From Caulobacteraceae bacterium PMMR1 (GTDB lineage: Bacteria > Pseudomonadota > Alphaproteobacteria > Caulobacterales > Caulobacteraceae), in contig JPOM01000001.1 in assembly GCA_000733915.1 (NCBI GenBank), positions 310,001 to 374,000 of the forward strand: a stretch of DNA of 64,000 bases, in the 5' to 3' direction. The first letter of the stretch is position 1; each line of letters starts with the position of its first letter. The notes beneath the pieces are model-generated. The model was given only the letters and a program-made list of their open reading frames with translations, was not told where the DNA came from and did not search any database. Both the position numbers and the translations under genes were made by a program. This document shows, piece after piece, positions 51,890-59,763 of this stretch.

Positions 51890-53412
51890 GCGCGATCCGT
51901 CTGTTCGCCCCGCTGGCGGCCGCCGGCGCGGGCCTTCTCGCCCTGGCCCTGGCCGGCTCGTCTGAGGCCTATCCCGACGCGCGGGTGAGCGCGGCGGTGA
52001 ACCCATCCGCCCAGATTGCGTCGGAGATCCGGCCGCCGTTCTGGGCGCTCATCCACCCGCGTCTGCGGCACTCCACGTCCTACTACGACTACTGCGAGCG
52101 GCGCTGGTGCTCGCGCTACCACCGCCGCCGCTGGTCCTGGCGCGACGGCCGCTACTACTACGACGGCGGCCAGCTCTGGGATCCCAGCCGCTTCGGCGGG
52201 CCCGGCGGCTACGGCGGCGGCGGGTCGATCACGGTGGACTGCGGCGAGCGTCAGTATAGCGAGCATCCTATCAGCGACGCCGTCCAGCAGGTCGAGCCCG
52301 GCGGGGTGATCTATGTTCGCGGCCGCGGCGGCGCCTGCCGCGAAACGGTCTACATCGACCGCCCGGTCACCCTGGTGGGCGAGGGCCAGTCGGTCTTCGA
52401 CGCCCAGCCGGTCGGCCGTACGCCGAACCTGGAGGCGCCGGCCGGCAGCCCGTGCATCGTGATCGACCACGACGTGCCGCGGGTGGAGATCCGCGACCTC
52501 GTCATCGACGGCTCCAAAAGCGGGGCCGAGGCCTGCATCAAGGCCTGGAACACCGAGTTCGGCATTTCCGACGCCTCGATCAACTACACCGGCGAATCCT
52601 CGGCGATATCGCTGTCGGGCGGGCGGCTGGCGGTGGTCGACAGCGAGATCAACGCCAACAGCTATGACCCGGCGATCGTGCTGGACAAGACGAGCGCACG
52701 CTTCAGCGACGTCGGCATCCATGCCGCGTCCACCGGCGTGTTCCTCACCCCGGGCGCGTCGGGCGCGGCCGCCTTCGACCGAGTCAGCCTCTATGCGGCG
52801 CCGGGCTCCGCGCCCGAGGCCCTGGGGATCGTAGGCGTGCAGGTGCGGGGCGCGGGCTCGGCCGGCGCCAAGGTCGCCTTCAGCCACATGGACGTCCGGG
52901 GCTTCAAGACGGGCTTCCTGTTCGAGCGCGGGATCGACGCGGCGGTCTCCGACAGCCGGATCACCCGCGGCCGCACGGGCGTGGTCAGCGAGGCGGACGA
53001 GCTCAGCGTGACGGGCTCGGCGATCGGGACCGAGCTGATCGGGGTCTATGTCGCCGCGGGCCAGGCGCACCTGCGCCGCAACCGCTTCTTCGGCTTCTCC
53101 CAGCAGCCGGTGGTCTACGACCCGGGGCTTTCGGGCGAGGAGGCGGAGAACTGGATCCACCCGCGCGGCGGCTGCGGTTTCTACCCGCGCTACGGCGGCT
53201 GGTGCTCGCCGGTCCAGCCCGAATACTACGCCCGCGAGAGCTGGTCCTATCGTAACTGGGGCTGGCACGACGAGCAGCCCTTCGCCGGTCCGCCGCCGTT
53301 CGTGATCGTGCCCGAGGAGCGGCGCGAGCATCGCCGGGACCGCTACTACGACCACGACGGGGTGAACCTCGGCGTCGGCGTCGGCGAGCAGGAAGGCCGG
53401 CCGCGTGAATAA
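51886..53412 (+). CDS. Secreted right-handed parallel beta-helix protein
   Basis: 508 residues from a GTG overlapping the Sel1 gene stop. A signal peptide (Gly/Ala/Leu core, Ser-Ser-Glu-Ala) leads to a Tyr/Arg/Trp-rich segment (residues ~60-100). Beta-helix coils run from ~115 to ~410: Asp-Ala-Val-Gln-Gln-Val-x-Pro-Gly-Gly-Val-Ile-Tyr-Val, Val-Thr-Leu-Val-Gly-Glu-Gly, Val-Glu-Ile-Arg-Asp-Leu-Val-Ile-Asp. The C-terminus is again rich in Tyr, Trp, Arg and Pro with two Cys. The fold resembles pectate-lyase/NosD proteins, but no catalytic motif is clear. A surface or polysaccharide-related role is inference. Confidence 0.82.
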   Translation: MSAIRLFAPLAAAGAGLLALALAGSSEAYPDARVSAAVNPSAQIASEIRPPFWALIHPRLRHSTSYYDYCERRWCSRYHRRRWSWRDGRYYYDGGQLWDPSRFGGPGGYGGGGSITVDCGERQYSEHPISDAVQQVEPGGVIYVRGRGGACRETVYIDRPVTLVGEGQSVFDAQPVGRTPNLEAPAGSPCIVIDHDVPRVEIRDLVIDGSKSGAEACIKAWNTEFGISDASINYTGESSAISLSGGRLAVVDSEINANSYDPAIVLDKTSARFSDVGIHAASTGVFLTPGASGAAAFDRVSLYAAPGSAPEALGIVGVQVRGAGSAGAKVAFSHMDVRGFKTGFLFERGIDAAVSDSRITRGRTGVVSEADELSVTGSAIGTELIGVYVAAGQAHLRRNRFFGFSQQPVVYDPGLSGEEAENWIHPRGGCGFYPRYGGWCSPVQPEYYARESWSYRNWGWHDEQPFAGPPPFVIVPEERREHRRDRYYDHDGVNLGVGVGEQEGRPRE

Positions 53413-53541
53413 CTGCGGCTGAGGTCGAACCTGCGCCGAAACCATCGCCGTCTCGAGGCGTTGATCGGAAGCCGAAAAGCTAGACCGCGTCAGAAGGCGC
53501 GAGGAGGCTTTTCGCCTGACCTACGCAAGGAGAACATGGTG

Positions 53542-54063
53542 ATGAAGCGCCTTTTGACCGCGGTAGCGGCCCTCTCGCTCCTGGGCGGCGCAGCCGTCGC
53601 CCAGAACACGACCAACACCCAGACGGGCGGCGGCAACTATCCCAATGCGCAGCCGGCCAATGGCGGCTCGGGAACGGCGGCGGGTCCGATGGGCGACAGC
53701 GGTCCCTCCAGCGGAGCGACGACCAGCAGCAACGCGGGCTCCACGATGAGCTCGCCGGGAACGGGACCCGGCGAGACCTCCGCCCCGGGCATGACGGGCG
53801 GCTCGAACTCGATGACCGGATCGATGGGCGGCGCGGGCGCCATGGCCAACGACGCGCAGTCCGGCTCCGGGTCCATGACGTCCGGCTCGATGAACTCGGG
53901 GTCCATGAACGCGGGCGCGATGGGCCCGGGCCAGATGGGCTCGGGCCAGATGGAGGTGATCGGCAACACCCCGGCCGGCCCGGCGCCGGCCAGCTATCCG
54001 ATCTGCACCCGCAAGGGGCAGGACCGCTGCATGCAGCGCAGCGCCGCGCACCGCGCGCGTTGA
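53542..54063 (+). CDS. Secreted low-complexity Gly/Ser/Met-rich protein
   Basis: 173 residues from the ATG at 53542, nine bases after AAGGAG; an ATG at 53536 is only three bases from that site. A signal peptide ends Gly-Ala-Ala-Val-Ala. The mature part is Gly/Ser/Thr/Asn-rich, with Met-x-Ser-Gly-Ser units and Gly-Pro-Gly-Gln-Met-Gly-Ser-Gly-Gln-Met. It ends in a short ordered segment with two Cys (Tyr-Pro-Ile-Cys-Thr, Asp-Arg-Cys-Met-Gln). Composition recalls the 42787 gene. Function unknown. Confidence 0.72.
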   Translation: MKRLLTAVAALSLLGGAAVAQNTTNTQTGGGNYPNAQPANGGSGTAAGPMGDSGPSSGATTSSNAGSTMSSPGTGPGETSAPGMTGGSNSMTGSMGGAGAMANDAQSGSGSMTSGSMNSGSMNAGAMGPGQMGSGQMEVIGNTPAGPAPASYPICTRKGQDRCMQRSAAHRAR

Positions 54064-54087
54064 TCCCCAAGGCGAGCACCGGGGCCG

Positions 54088-54110
54088 CCCCTCCCCTCGC
54101 CGGGGAGGGG
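54088..54110 (+). terminator. Candidate terminator hairpin after the Gly/Ser/Met-rich gene
   Basis: Perfect 9-bp arms CCCCTCCCC (54088-54096) and GGGGAGGGG (54102-54110), loop TCGCC, 25 bases after the stop. No U-tract follows, so termination may be weak. The gap to the convergent oxygenase gene also holds a 16-bp tandem duplication (GTCAGCGCCCGG at 54187 and again at 54203) around that gene's stop codon. Confidence 0.4.
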
Positions 54111-54198
54111 TCGAACCCCGGGCGCCCGAAGCGCCTTCGCCGGCGCGAGACGTGATCCCGCGGCCCCGGCGATCACGTCAGCTCACGTCAGCGCCCGG

Positions 54199-55065
54199 TC
54201 AGGTCAGCGCCCGGCCGGCGCGGCGCTCCAGGATGCGCAGGGGCGAGCGCGCCTCGTCCTCCATCGCCGACACCGGCATCAGGAAGGTCTGCTCCAGGGC
54301 GTGCTGGCCCTCCAGCGCCGCATGCAGCGCGCCGTCGGTATAGACCACCCAGCTCATCCCCGGCGGGAAGGCCATGCGCCGGCGCGGCGCCTGGGCCTGG
54401 TAGGCGTCGTCGAGCTTGATCCCGTCGTGCAGCGCCAGCATGGCGGCGTCATAGTCGGTGCGCCGGCCGCGGGTGATGCGGAGCCGCTCCATCAGCCAGG
54501 GGGAGAGCGTGCGGGGCTTCAGCGCGGCGGGACCCAGCCGTTCCGCGAGGGTCTCAAAGTCGTCCTCGCCGATGTTCCAGACGCGCGCCTGCCGGTGCGG
54601 GTTGACGTTGGTGAACACGCGCAGGATGCGCCGCCCCTGCACCGGGCTGGCCGGAAAGGCGTCCACGTGCAGCCGGCGGTCGTCCTTGCGGGGGGAGAGC
54701 ACGCGCGTGTCCACGGCGCCGGGGCGCAAGCTGGTCCGCCGCACCTGCAGCGCCTGGGCATAGCCGGGCGCCAGCCGCTCCAGAAGCGCCGTCGCAAACG
54801 CCGCGTAGCGCGCCATCATGCGGCCGAGCCCCTCGCGGGCCTTCCCCTGGGCCGAGGTCCCGCCGACCGCGCCCGTGCCGGGGTCGTAGCTGACGTTCTT
54901 GGTCTTGGGCGCCAGCACCGCCGGGTCGAGGAAGGTGCGCTCGGCCTCGGACAGCGCGAAGGGCAGCTCCGGCAGCAAGACCAGGCCTCCGCGCTCAAGG
55001 ACGCCGGCCGCCCGGGCCGCGTCAGGGCCCTCGCCGGAGCCGGAGAGCTCCAGAACCTCCACCAC
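54199..55065 (-). CDS. Kdo hydroxylase-family Fe(II)/2-oxoglutarate dioxygenase
   Basis: 288 residues from a GTG start. The iron site His-Val-Asp-Ala-Phe-Pro lies near residue 133, followed by Gly-Arg-Arg-Ile-Leu-Arg-Val-Phe-Thr-Asn-Val-Asn-Pro and Arg-Val-Trp, then Trp-Val-Val-Tyr-Thr-Asp with a downstream His near residue 250. This pattern is that of KdoO proteins, which add a 3-hydroxyl to the Kdo sugar of LPS in Yersinia and Burkholderia. An LPS-modifying role at the inner membrane or in the cytoplasm is likely. It starts two bases after the stop of the upstream hypothetical gene. Confidence 0.85.
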   Translation of the reverse strand: MVEVLELSGSGEGPDAARAAGVLERGGLVLLPELPFALSEAERTFLDPAVLAPKTKNVSYDPGTGAVGGTSAQGKAREGLGRMMARYAAFATALLERLAPGYAQALQVRRTSLRPGAVDTRVLSPRKDDRRLHVDAFPASPVQGRRILRVFTNVNPHRQARVWNIGEDDFETLAERLGPAALKPRTLSPWLMERLRITRGRRTDYDAAMLALHDGIKLDDAYQAQAPRRRMAFPPGMSWVVYTDGALHAALEGQHALEQTFLMPVSAMEDEARSPLRILERRAGRALT

Positions 55066-55067
55066 GC

Positions 55068-55430
55068 TCAGAGCAGGCTCTGGATCAGGGACTCGATGGC
55101 GCGGTCCACGCCCAGGCCGATGCGCCGCGCCGCCTCATAGGTCTCGCCAAAGGCCTGGCGGCGGGAGATCGCGCCGGGCTGCGTCGGCTCGGGCAGCAGG
55201 TCGGGGGTGAGGATCTCCAGGGCCTTGCCGCCGCGGATGATCAGGATTTCGGGCTCCACGCCGGTGTCGCCGCCCTCGCCGATCTCCACGGTGAACTCGC
55301 CAATGGTCACCTGGTAGCGGCCCTCGTGCTCGGTCGGGGTCCACTCCAGCCCGCGGGCCAGGCTCTTGGCGTGAAGCCGTTCGATGAAGATGGCGTCGCG
55401 GGTGCGGTCGAGCGCGTACATCTGAGACAT
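55068..55430 (-). CDS. Conserved hypothetical protein upstream of the Kdo hydroxylase gene
   Basis: 120 residues from the ATG at 55430; a GTG at 55439 is in frame. It begins Tyr-Ala-Leu-Asp-Arg-Thr-Arg-Asp-Ala and has a beta-rich middle (Gly-Arg-Tyr-Gln-Val-Thr-Ile-Gly-Glu-Phe-Thr-Val-Glu-Ile) and a C-terminal helix (Thr-Tyr-Glu-Ala-Ala-Arg-Arg-Ile-Gly). No signal peptide or membrane helix. I do not recognise the family. Tight linkage to the oxygenase suggests joint function. Confidence 0.7.
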   Translation of the reverse strand: MSQMYALDRTRDAIFIERLHAKSLARGLEWTPTEHEGRYQVTIGEFTVEIGEGGDTGVEPEILIIRGGKALEILTPDLLPEPTQPGAISRRQAFGETYEAARRIGLGVDRAIESLIQSLL

Positions 55431-55972
55431 CCTCGTCACGGCGGCCGCTTGGGCGTCGGCGCCGGCCGGAGGCTTCTCTAGCGCGGGCGGAGCCGGGGCG
55501 GAAGCCGAGGCCGCTGCGGCGCTTGGGCTTGGCTCTCACGGGTTTCTGACGCTCCCGTCAGAGGCTCGGATCGGAGAGCCGCGCCTCGCGGCGCAGTTGA
55601 GCCGCCCCGGGCTCACGTCGCCCCTGGCCCAAAAGAGAACCCGCCGCGGGGGATGTTCGCGACGGGTTCGGCTTTCCTGGCACTCGACTTGAATTGGGCG
55701 TTTCCTCCCCGAAACGCCGGAGACGCCACAGCCTTAAGGGCCGTGTTCGCCTCACAAACCGAAGAGAACGTCAAAACCGACCGGGTGTCAACGCCTTCCT
55801 TCCACAGAGCCGGTAGACCTCACTCTCATGTTGACGGACACGTCAAAACCCGGCGATCAGGTCGCCATCCGGTGCAGGGCGCAGAGTTGGTCCCGAGCCT
55901 CACATGCGAAAACATCAGCATCTCCTCTGAGGCGGCTTTGCGCGGCGACAGGGGCCGGACGGGCGGGCGCTG
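55431..55972. other. Gene-poor stretch with hairpins and repeated TTGAC boxes
   Basis: No convincing coding frame is present over ~540 bases. The stretch is less GC-rich than its surroundings. It holds the hairpins CTGACG/CGTCAG (55546-55561), GAACCCGCCGCG/CGCGACGGGTTC (55637-55669, one mismatch) and GGCGTTTC/GAAACGCC (55697-55718). It also has a direct repeat CGTCAAAACC at 55769-55778 and 55841-55850. Part of it is treated as a candidate small RNA below. Confidence 0.6.
55630..55768 (-). ncRNA. Candidate small RNA (unverified)
   Basis: On the minus strand, three TTGAC(A/G) boxes (near 55846, 55786, 55774) precede a perfect 8-bp hairpin (55718-55697). Next comes a 12-bp stem with one mismatch (55669-55637) followed by CTCTTTTGG, which looks like a terminator. 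Promoter -10 elements are weak. The arrangement fits a short structured transcript but could be an attenuator for the downstream hypothetical/KdoO genes. Confidence 0.3.
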
Positions 55973-56275
55973 TCAAGGCGGGGGACGGCGGAGCACGAAG
56001 GCCCGCGCGTCCCAGAGGCGAAACGGCTGGGCGTCCTCCAGCGTCGGCTGAAGACCCGAGGCGGCGCTGATCGCGCGCAGCGCCGCGACGTGCTCGGGGG
56101 GGGCCGCCGGCATAGGCGTAATTCAGGATCGCCACGGCGCCGCCGCGCCTCAGCGCCCGCGCCAGGGCCGCCTTTGCCTCCGCCGGGGTCGCCGCGGCCT
56201 GCAGCACGCGCATGGCGGCGAGACCGGGCGGCAGCCGGCCCGCGGCGAAGGCCTCGAACGGGGCGCCCTCCCCCC
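55973..56275 (-). pseudogene. C-terminal remnant of a probable methyltransferase, frameshifted
   Basis: Directly after the amine oxidase stop, one frame gives Ala-Leu-Ala-Arg-Ala-Leu-Arg-Arg-Gly-Gly-Ala-Val-Ala-Ile-Leu-Asn-Tyr-Ala-Tyr. At the run of eight G (56096-56103) the frame slips by one base and continues Glu-His-Val-Ala-Ala-Leu-Arg, then Gln-Pro-Phe-Arg-Leu-Trp-Asp-Ala-Arg-Ala-Phe-Val-Leu to the TGA at 55973-55975. The piece resembles the end of class I methyltransferases. The SAM-binding half is missing. The start is not defined; it may be read through from the oxidase region. The identification is tentative. Confidence 0.45.
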
Positions 56276-57520
56276 TCAGGGCGCCCGCCCGACCGCCGCC
56301 AGGGCCGCGTCCGCCGCCGCGCGCCCAGTCGTGAAGGCGCCGTGGGCGGTGGAGTAGGCGTGCTCGGAGCAGGCCTCGCCGGCGAAGAACAGGCGGCCCT
56401 CGACGGGCGCGGCGAGCACGGCCCGCTGGCCCGCCCGGCCGACCTTGGCGTGGGAATAGGCGCCCCGGGACCAGGGGTCCGTCCGCCAGGCGGAGGCGGC
56501 CAGGGGGCTCAGGCGCGGGCGCATGTCGGACCCGAAGGCCGCTGCCCACTCCTCGATGGCGAAGGCGGCGAGCGCGCCGGGGCCTTCGCGCTCCAGCTCG
56601 GCCGCGAGCGCGCCCCCGAAATAGGCCTCCACCGCCGGACGGCCGAAGGGGCGAACGTGATAGTTGGCGGTCCGCTCGGTGTCCGTGCGGCCGTAAAGCC
56701 GGCTCTCCGGCGGGAACTCCTCCGCCCCCGCCAGCGCGAGGAAGGCCTTGTTCACGCAGCCGAGGGGCAGGTCGGCGGCGGCCTCAGCCTTGCGGGGCAG
56801 GGGCGGGTCGAAGGCGACCGCCCCCTCGGCCAGGACGTCGGTGGGCAGGGTGATCACGGCGGCGCGGGCGCGCACCTCGCCCTGGGCGGTCGCGATCCGC
56901 ACGCCGGGCGGGGCGAGGGCGACCCGGCGCGCCGGGCAGTCGAGCGCGACCGGCAGCTCCTGCGCCGCCCGCGCGATCGCTGCGCCGTAGCCGTCCAGCA
57001 CCCGCCAGTTCACGCCGGTGTCGGCATAGGCCGCATAGTCCTTGACCGAGACGCGGTCGAAGGCCGCCCCATTGAACGCCCCGGAGAAGCTGTTGAGCAG
57101 GCCGTTCCAGCGCCCGCCAGGCTCCAGCAGCTCGGACGCGGGCCGGTCGGCGGGGGCCTCGGCCGCGGCCTCCAGCTGGGCCTCAAGGGCCGAAAAGGCG
57201 GCGCGGAACTCGCGCTGGGCCTCGGGCGGGAAGTTCACCGGGATCGCGGGCTTGCCCCAGGGCGGTTCGGTCCGGTCCAGGGCCAGGCCGAGGCCCTCGA
57301 AGATCGGCGCCCAGGGGTTTTCGTCCGCCGAGTGCAGCCAGCCGCAGCCGAGGTCGAAGGCGCCGAGCCGTGTTTGCACGGTATGGGCCCGTCCGCCGAT
57401 CCGGGGCCGGGCTTCCAAGATCACGAACGCTGCGCCAAGCTCGCGAAGCCTGAGCCCGGCCGAGACCCCGGCCGCCCCCGCCCCGATCACCGCAACCTCG
57501 ACCTCGGCGGGCAGGGTCAT
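56276..57520 (-). CDS. FAD-dependent amine oxidase
   Basis: 414 residues. The dinucleotide-binding motif Val-Ile-Gly-Ala-Gly-Ala-Ala-Gly-Val-Ser-Ala-Gly lies at residues ~10-22, followed by Glu-Ala-Arg-Pro-Arg-Ile-Gly-Gly-Arg-Ala. Later come Leu-Gly-Cys-Gly-Trp-Leu-His and the C-terminal FAD block Leu-Phe-Phe-Ala-Gly-Glu-Ala-Cys-Ser, Ala-His-Gly-Ala-Phe. It oxidises an amine (monoamine or polyamine; unknown) with FAD. Its ATG overlaps the mtaB stop by four bases, so it is coupled to mtaB. Confidence 0.92.
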   Translation of the reverse strand: MTLPAEVEVAVIGAGAAGVSAGLRLRELGAAFVILEARPRIGGRAHTVQTRLGAFDLGCGWLHSADENPWAPIFEGLGLALDRTEPPWGKPAIPVNFPPEAQREFRAAFSALEAQLEAAAEAPADRPASELLEPGGRWNGLLNSFSGAFNGAAFDRVSVKDYAAYADTGVNWRVLDGYGAAIARAAQELPVALDCPARRVALAPPGVRIATAQGEVRARAAVITLPTDVLAEGAVAFDPPLPRKAEAAADLPLGCVNKAFLALAGAEEFPPESRLYGRTDTERTANYHVRPFGRPAVEAYFGGALAAELEREGPGALAAFAIEEWAAAFGSDMRPRLSPLAASAWRTDPWSRGAYSHAKVGRAGQRAVLAAPVEGRLFFAGEACSEHAYSTAHGAFTTGRAAADAALAAVGRAP

Positions 57521-58824
57521 GGGCTTGGGAGGCTCACGGCAAGCGCGCGGCGGCCGTCGTGGCCGGTGATCCGCATCGGCTTCAGCTGGCCCGCAGCGCC
57601 CGGGCCCGCAAAGGCCACCTCGGTGAAATCCGGCGCGCGCGCCAGGCCCGGCCGCTCGACCACCGCGGCGACCTCGCGCCCGACCTGAGCCGCCAGGTGC
57701 CGGGCCAGGAGCGCCTCGCCCTCGGCGCGCAGCCGCTCTGCGCGGGCCTTCACGACCGGGCGCGGCAGGGGCGGCATCTTGGCCGCCGGCGTTCCCGGGC
57801 GCGGGCTGAACGGGAAGACGTGCAGGAAGGCGAAGCGCGCCCGACGCACCAGCTCCAGCGTCCGCTCGGCCATGGCGTCCGTCTCGGTCGGAAAGCCCGC
57901 GATCAGGTCGCAGCCGAAGGCCGCGTCGGGCCGCACCGCCCGCACCGCCTCGACCAGCGCCAGCGCCTGGCGGCGGTCGTGGCGACGCTTCATGCGCTTC
58001 AGGATCAGGTCGTCGCCGGACTGGATCGACAGGTGCAGATAGGGCGCGAGGCGCTCCTCCTCAGCCAGGCAGCGCAGCAGATCCGGGTCGATCTCCGCCG
58101 CGTCGATCGAGGAGAGGCGAAGACGGGGCAGCTCCGGCACGAGCTTCAGGATGCGCGCCACCAGCTGGCCCAGGGTCGGCCGGCCCGGCAGGTCCGCGCC
58201 CCAGCTGGTCAGGTCCACGCCGGTCAGCACCACCTCCGGCACGCCCCGGGCGGCGAGCGCGCGGACCTGCGCCACCACCTCGCCTGCGGCCGCCGAGCGC
58301 GAGGGGCCGCGCCCCAGCGGGATGACGCAAAAGGTGCAGCGGTGGTCGCAACCGTTCTGCACCTCGACATAGGCGCGCGCGCGGCTGTCAAGGTCCGGCG
58401 CGACGTCGACGTGGGGGGCCAGCGTTCGGACGCCGGCGATGTCGCTGACGCGCACGCGGCGCGCCAGGGCGTCGGGCGCATAGGTTCCGGCGCGCGCCTT
58501 CAGCTCGTTGCCGACGACGGCGTCGACCTCGGGCATGGCGGCGAAGGCGTCGGGGTCGATCTGGGCGGCGCAGCCGGTCACCACGAGGCGGGCGCCCGGC
58601 CGCTCGCGCCGAACCCGGCGGATCGCCTGGCGGGCCTGGCGCACCGCCTCAGCGGTCACGGCGCAGGTGTTGAAGATGACCGCGTCGCTAAGGCCGTCCG
58701 CCTCCGCCCGGGCCCGCGCCTGCTCGCTCTCATGGGCGTTCAGGCGGCAGCCGAAGGTCACCACCTCGACGGACGCGGCGGCGCGCGGGGGCGCGCGGGC
58801 CAGCAGCTCGAGCTCGCCGCTCAT
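57517..58824 (-). CDS. mtaB: tRNA (t6A37) methylthiotransferase MtaB
   Basis: 435 residues. An N-terminal UPF0004 domain has Thr-Phe-Gly-Cys-Arg-Leu-Asn, Asn-Thr-Cys-Ala-Val-Thr and Thr-Gly-Cys-Ala-Ala-Gln (first Fe-S cluster). The radical-SAM motif Cys-Asp-His-Arg-Cys-Thr-Phe-Cys follows, then Gly-Phe-Pro-Thr-Glu-Thr, and a TRAM-like C-terminus. The Cys-x3-Cys-x2-Cys and Asn-Gly-Cys-Asp-His pattern places it in the MtaB group rather than MiaB or RimO. It adds the methylthio group to t6A37 of tRNAs reading ANN codons. It follows dapF by 73 bases, a common alphaproteobacterial order. Confidence 0.93.
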   Translation of the reverse strand: MSGELELLARAPPRAAASVEVVTFGCRLNAHESEQARARAEADGLSDAVIFNTCAVTAEAVRQARQAIRRVRRERPGARLVVTGCAAQIDPDAFAAMPEVDAVVGNELKARAGTYAPDALARRVRVSDIAGVRTLAPHVDVAPDLDSRARAYVEVQNGCDHRCTFCVIPLGRGPSRSAAAGEVVAQVRALAARGVPEVVLTGVDLTSWGADLPGRPTLGQLVARILKLVPELPRLRLSSIDAAEIDPDLLRCLAEEERLAPYLHLSIQSGDDLILKRMKRRHDRRQALALVEAVRAVRPDAAFGCDLIAGFPTETDAMAERTLELVRRARFAFLHVFPFSPRPGTPAAKMPPLPRPVVKARAERLRAEGEALLARHLAAQVGREVAAVVERPGLARAPDFTEVAFAGPGAAGQLKPMRITGHDGRRALAVSLPSP

Positions 58825-58897
58825 CCGACGCCCTCCAGATGCAGGCGGACGCGCTCCTGCCCATCGGGGCGCCGGCGCGACAGGGCGGAGGGCCGGC

Positions 58898-59734
58898 TCA
58901 TGGCAGCGTTCCTGTGAACTCGACGGCGACGGGTCCGGTCATCAGGACGTGGTCATCGGCCTCGCGCCAGGCGATGTGCAGGCTGCCGCCGTCCAGCACG
59001 AGCTCGGCGGCGCGCCCGGCCAGCCCCCGCCGGTTCGCCGCCACCAGGGCGGCGCAGGCGCCCGTCCCGCACGCCTGGGTCAGGCCCGCGCCGCGCTCAA
59101 AGACCTTGAGGCGGAGGCGCCCGGGCCCCTGCACCTCGGCGAAGCCGACGTTCACGCCCTCAGGGAAGAGGGGATGGCGCTCGATCAGCGGCCCAACCTC
59201 GCGCACGGGCGCGGCTTCGGCGTCGGGGACGAAGAACACCACGTGCGGATTGCCCATGCTGACGCAGCCCGGCGTGTGCAGGAGGGGGGCGTCGATGGGG
59301 CCGACCTGCAGCTCCACGCGCGCCGTGTCCATCGGCTCGGCCAGCGGGATGTCCCGCCAGTCCAGCTTCGGCGCCCCCATATCGACCGTGACCTGGCCGT
59401 CGCCGGCGTCGGCGGCGTGCAGCAGGCCCGCGCGGGTCTCGATCGCCGCCCCGTCCCGTCCCGCCGCCTGCATCAGCAGCCAGCCGACGCAGCGCGCGGC
59501 GTTGCCGCAGGCGGAGACCTCTTCTCCGTCCGCGTTCCAGATCCGCATGAAGGCGTCGCCGCGCTCGGACGGCTCCACCGCGATCAGCTGGTCAAAGCCG
59601 ATGCCCTGCGCGCGGTCGGCCCAGGCGCGCACCTGGGCGGGCGTCGGGCGGAAGGGGGCCGCCGCGCCGCGCTGGGCCTCGACCACGACGAAGTCGTTGC
59701 CGAGCCCGTTCATCTTCAGGAAGGGCCGGGACAT
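58898..59734 (-). CDS. dapF: Diaminopimelate epimerase
   Basis: 278 residues. It begins Phe-Leu-Lys-Met-Asn-Gly-Leu-Gly-Asn-Asp-Phe. The two catalytic cysteines lie in Ser-Ala-Cys-Gly-Asn-Ala-Ala-Arg-Cys (residue ~75) and Gln-Ala-Cys-Gly-Thr-Gly-Ala-Cys (residue ~225). Met-Gly-Asn-Pro-His-Val-Val-Phe is the central block. It converts LL- to meso-diaminopimelate for lysine and peptidoglycan synthesis. Confidence 0.97.
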   Translation of the reverse strand: MSRPFLKMNGLGNDFVVVEAQRGAAAPFRPTPAQVRAWADRAQGIGFDQLIAVEPSERGDAFMRIWNADGEEVSACGNAARCVGWLLMQAAGRDGAAIETRAGLLHAADAGDGQVTVDMGAPKLDWRDIPLAEPMDTARVELQVGPIDAPLLHTPGCVSMGNPHVVFFVPDAEAAPVREVGPLIERHPLFPEGVNVGFAEVQGPGRLRLKVFERGAGLTQACGTGACAALVAANRRGLAGRAAELVLDGGSLHIAWREADDHVLMTGPVAVEFTGTLP

Positions 59735-59763
59735 GGACGCGCCATATAGGGCCTTAGCCCGGA

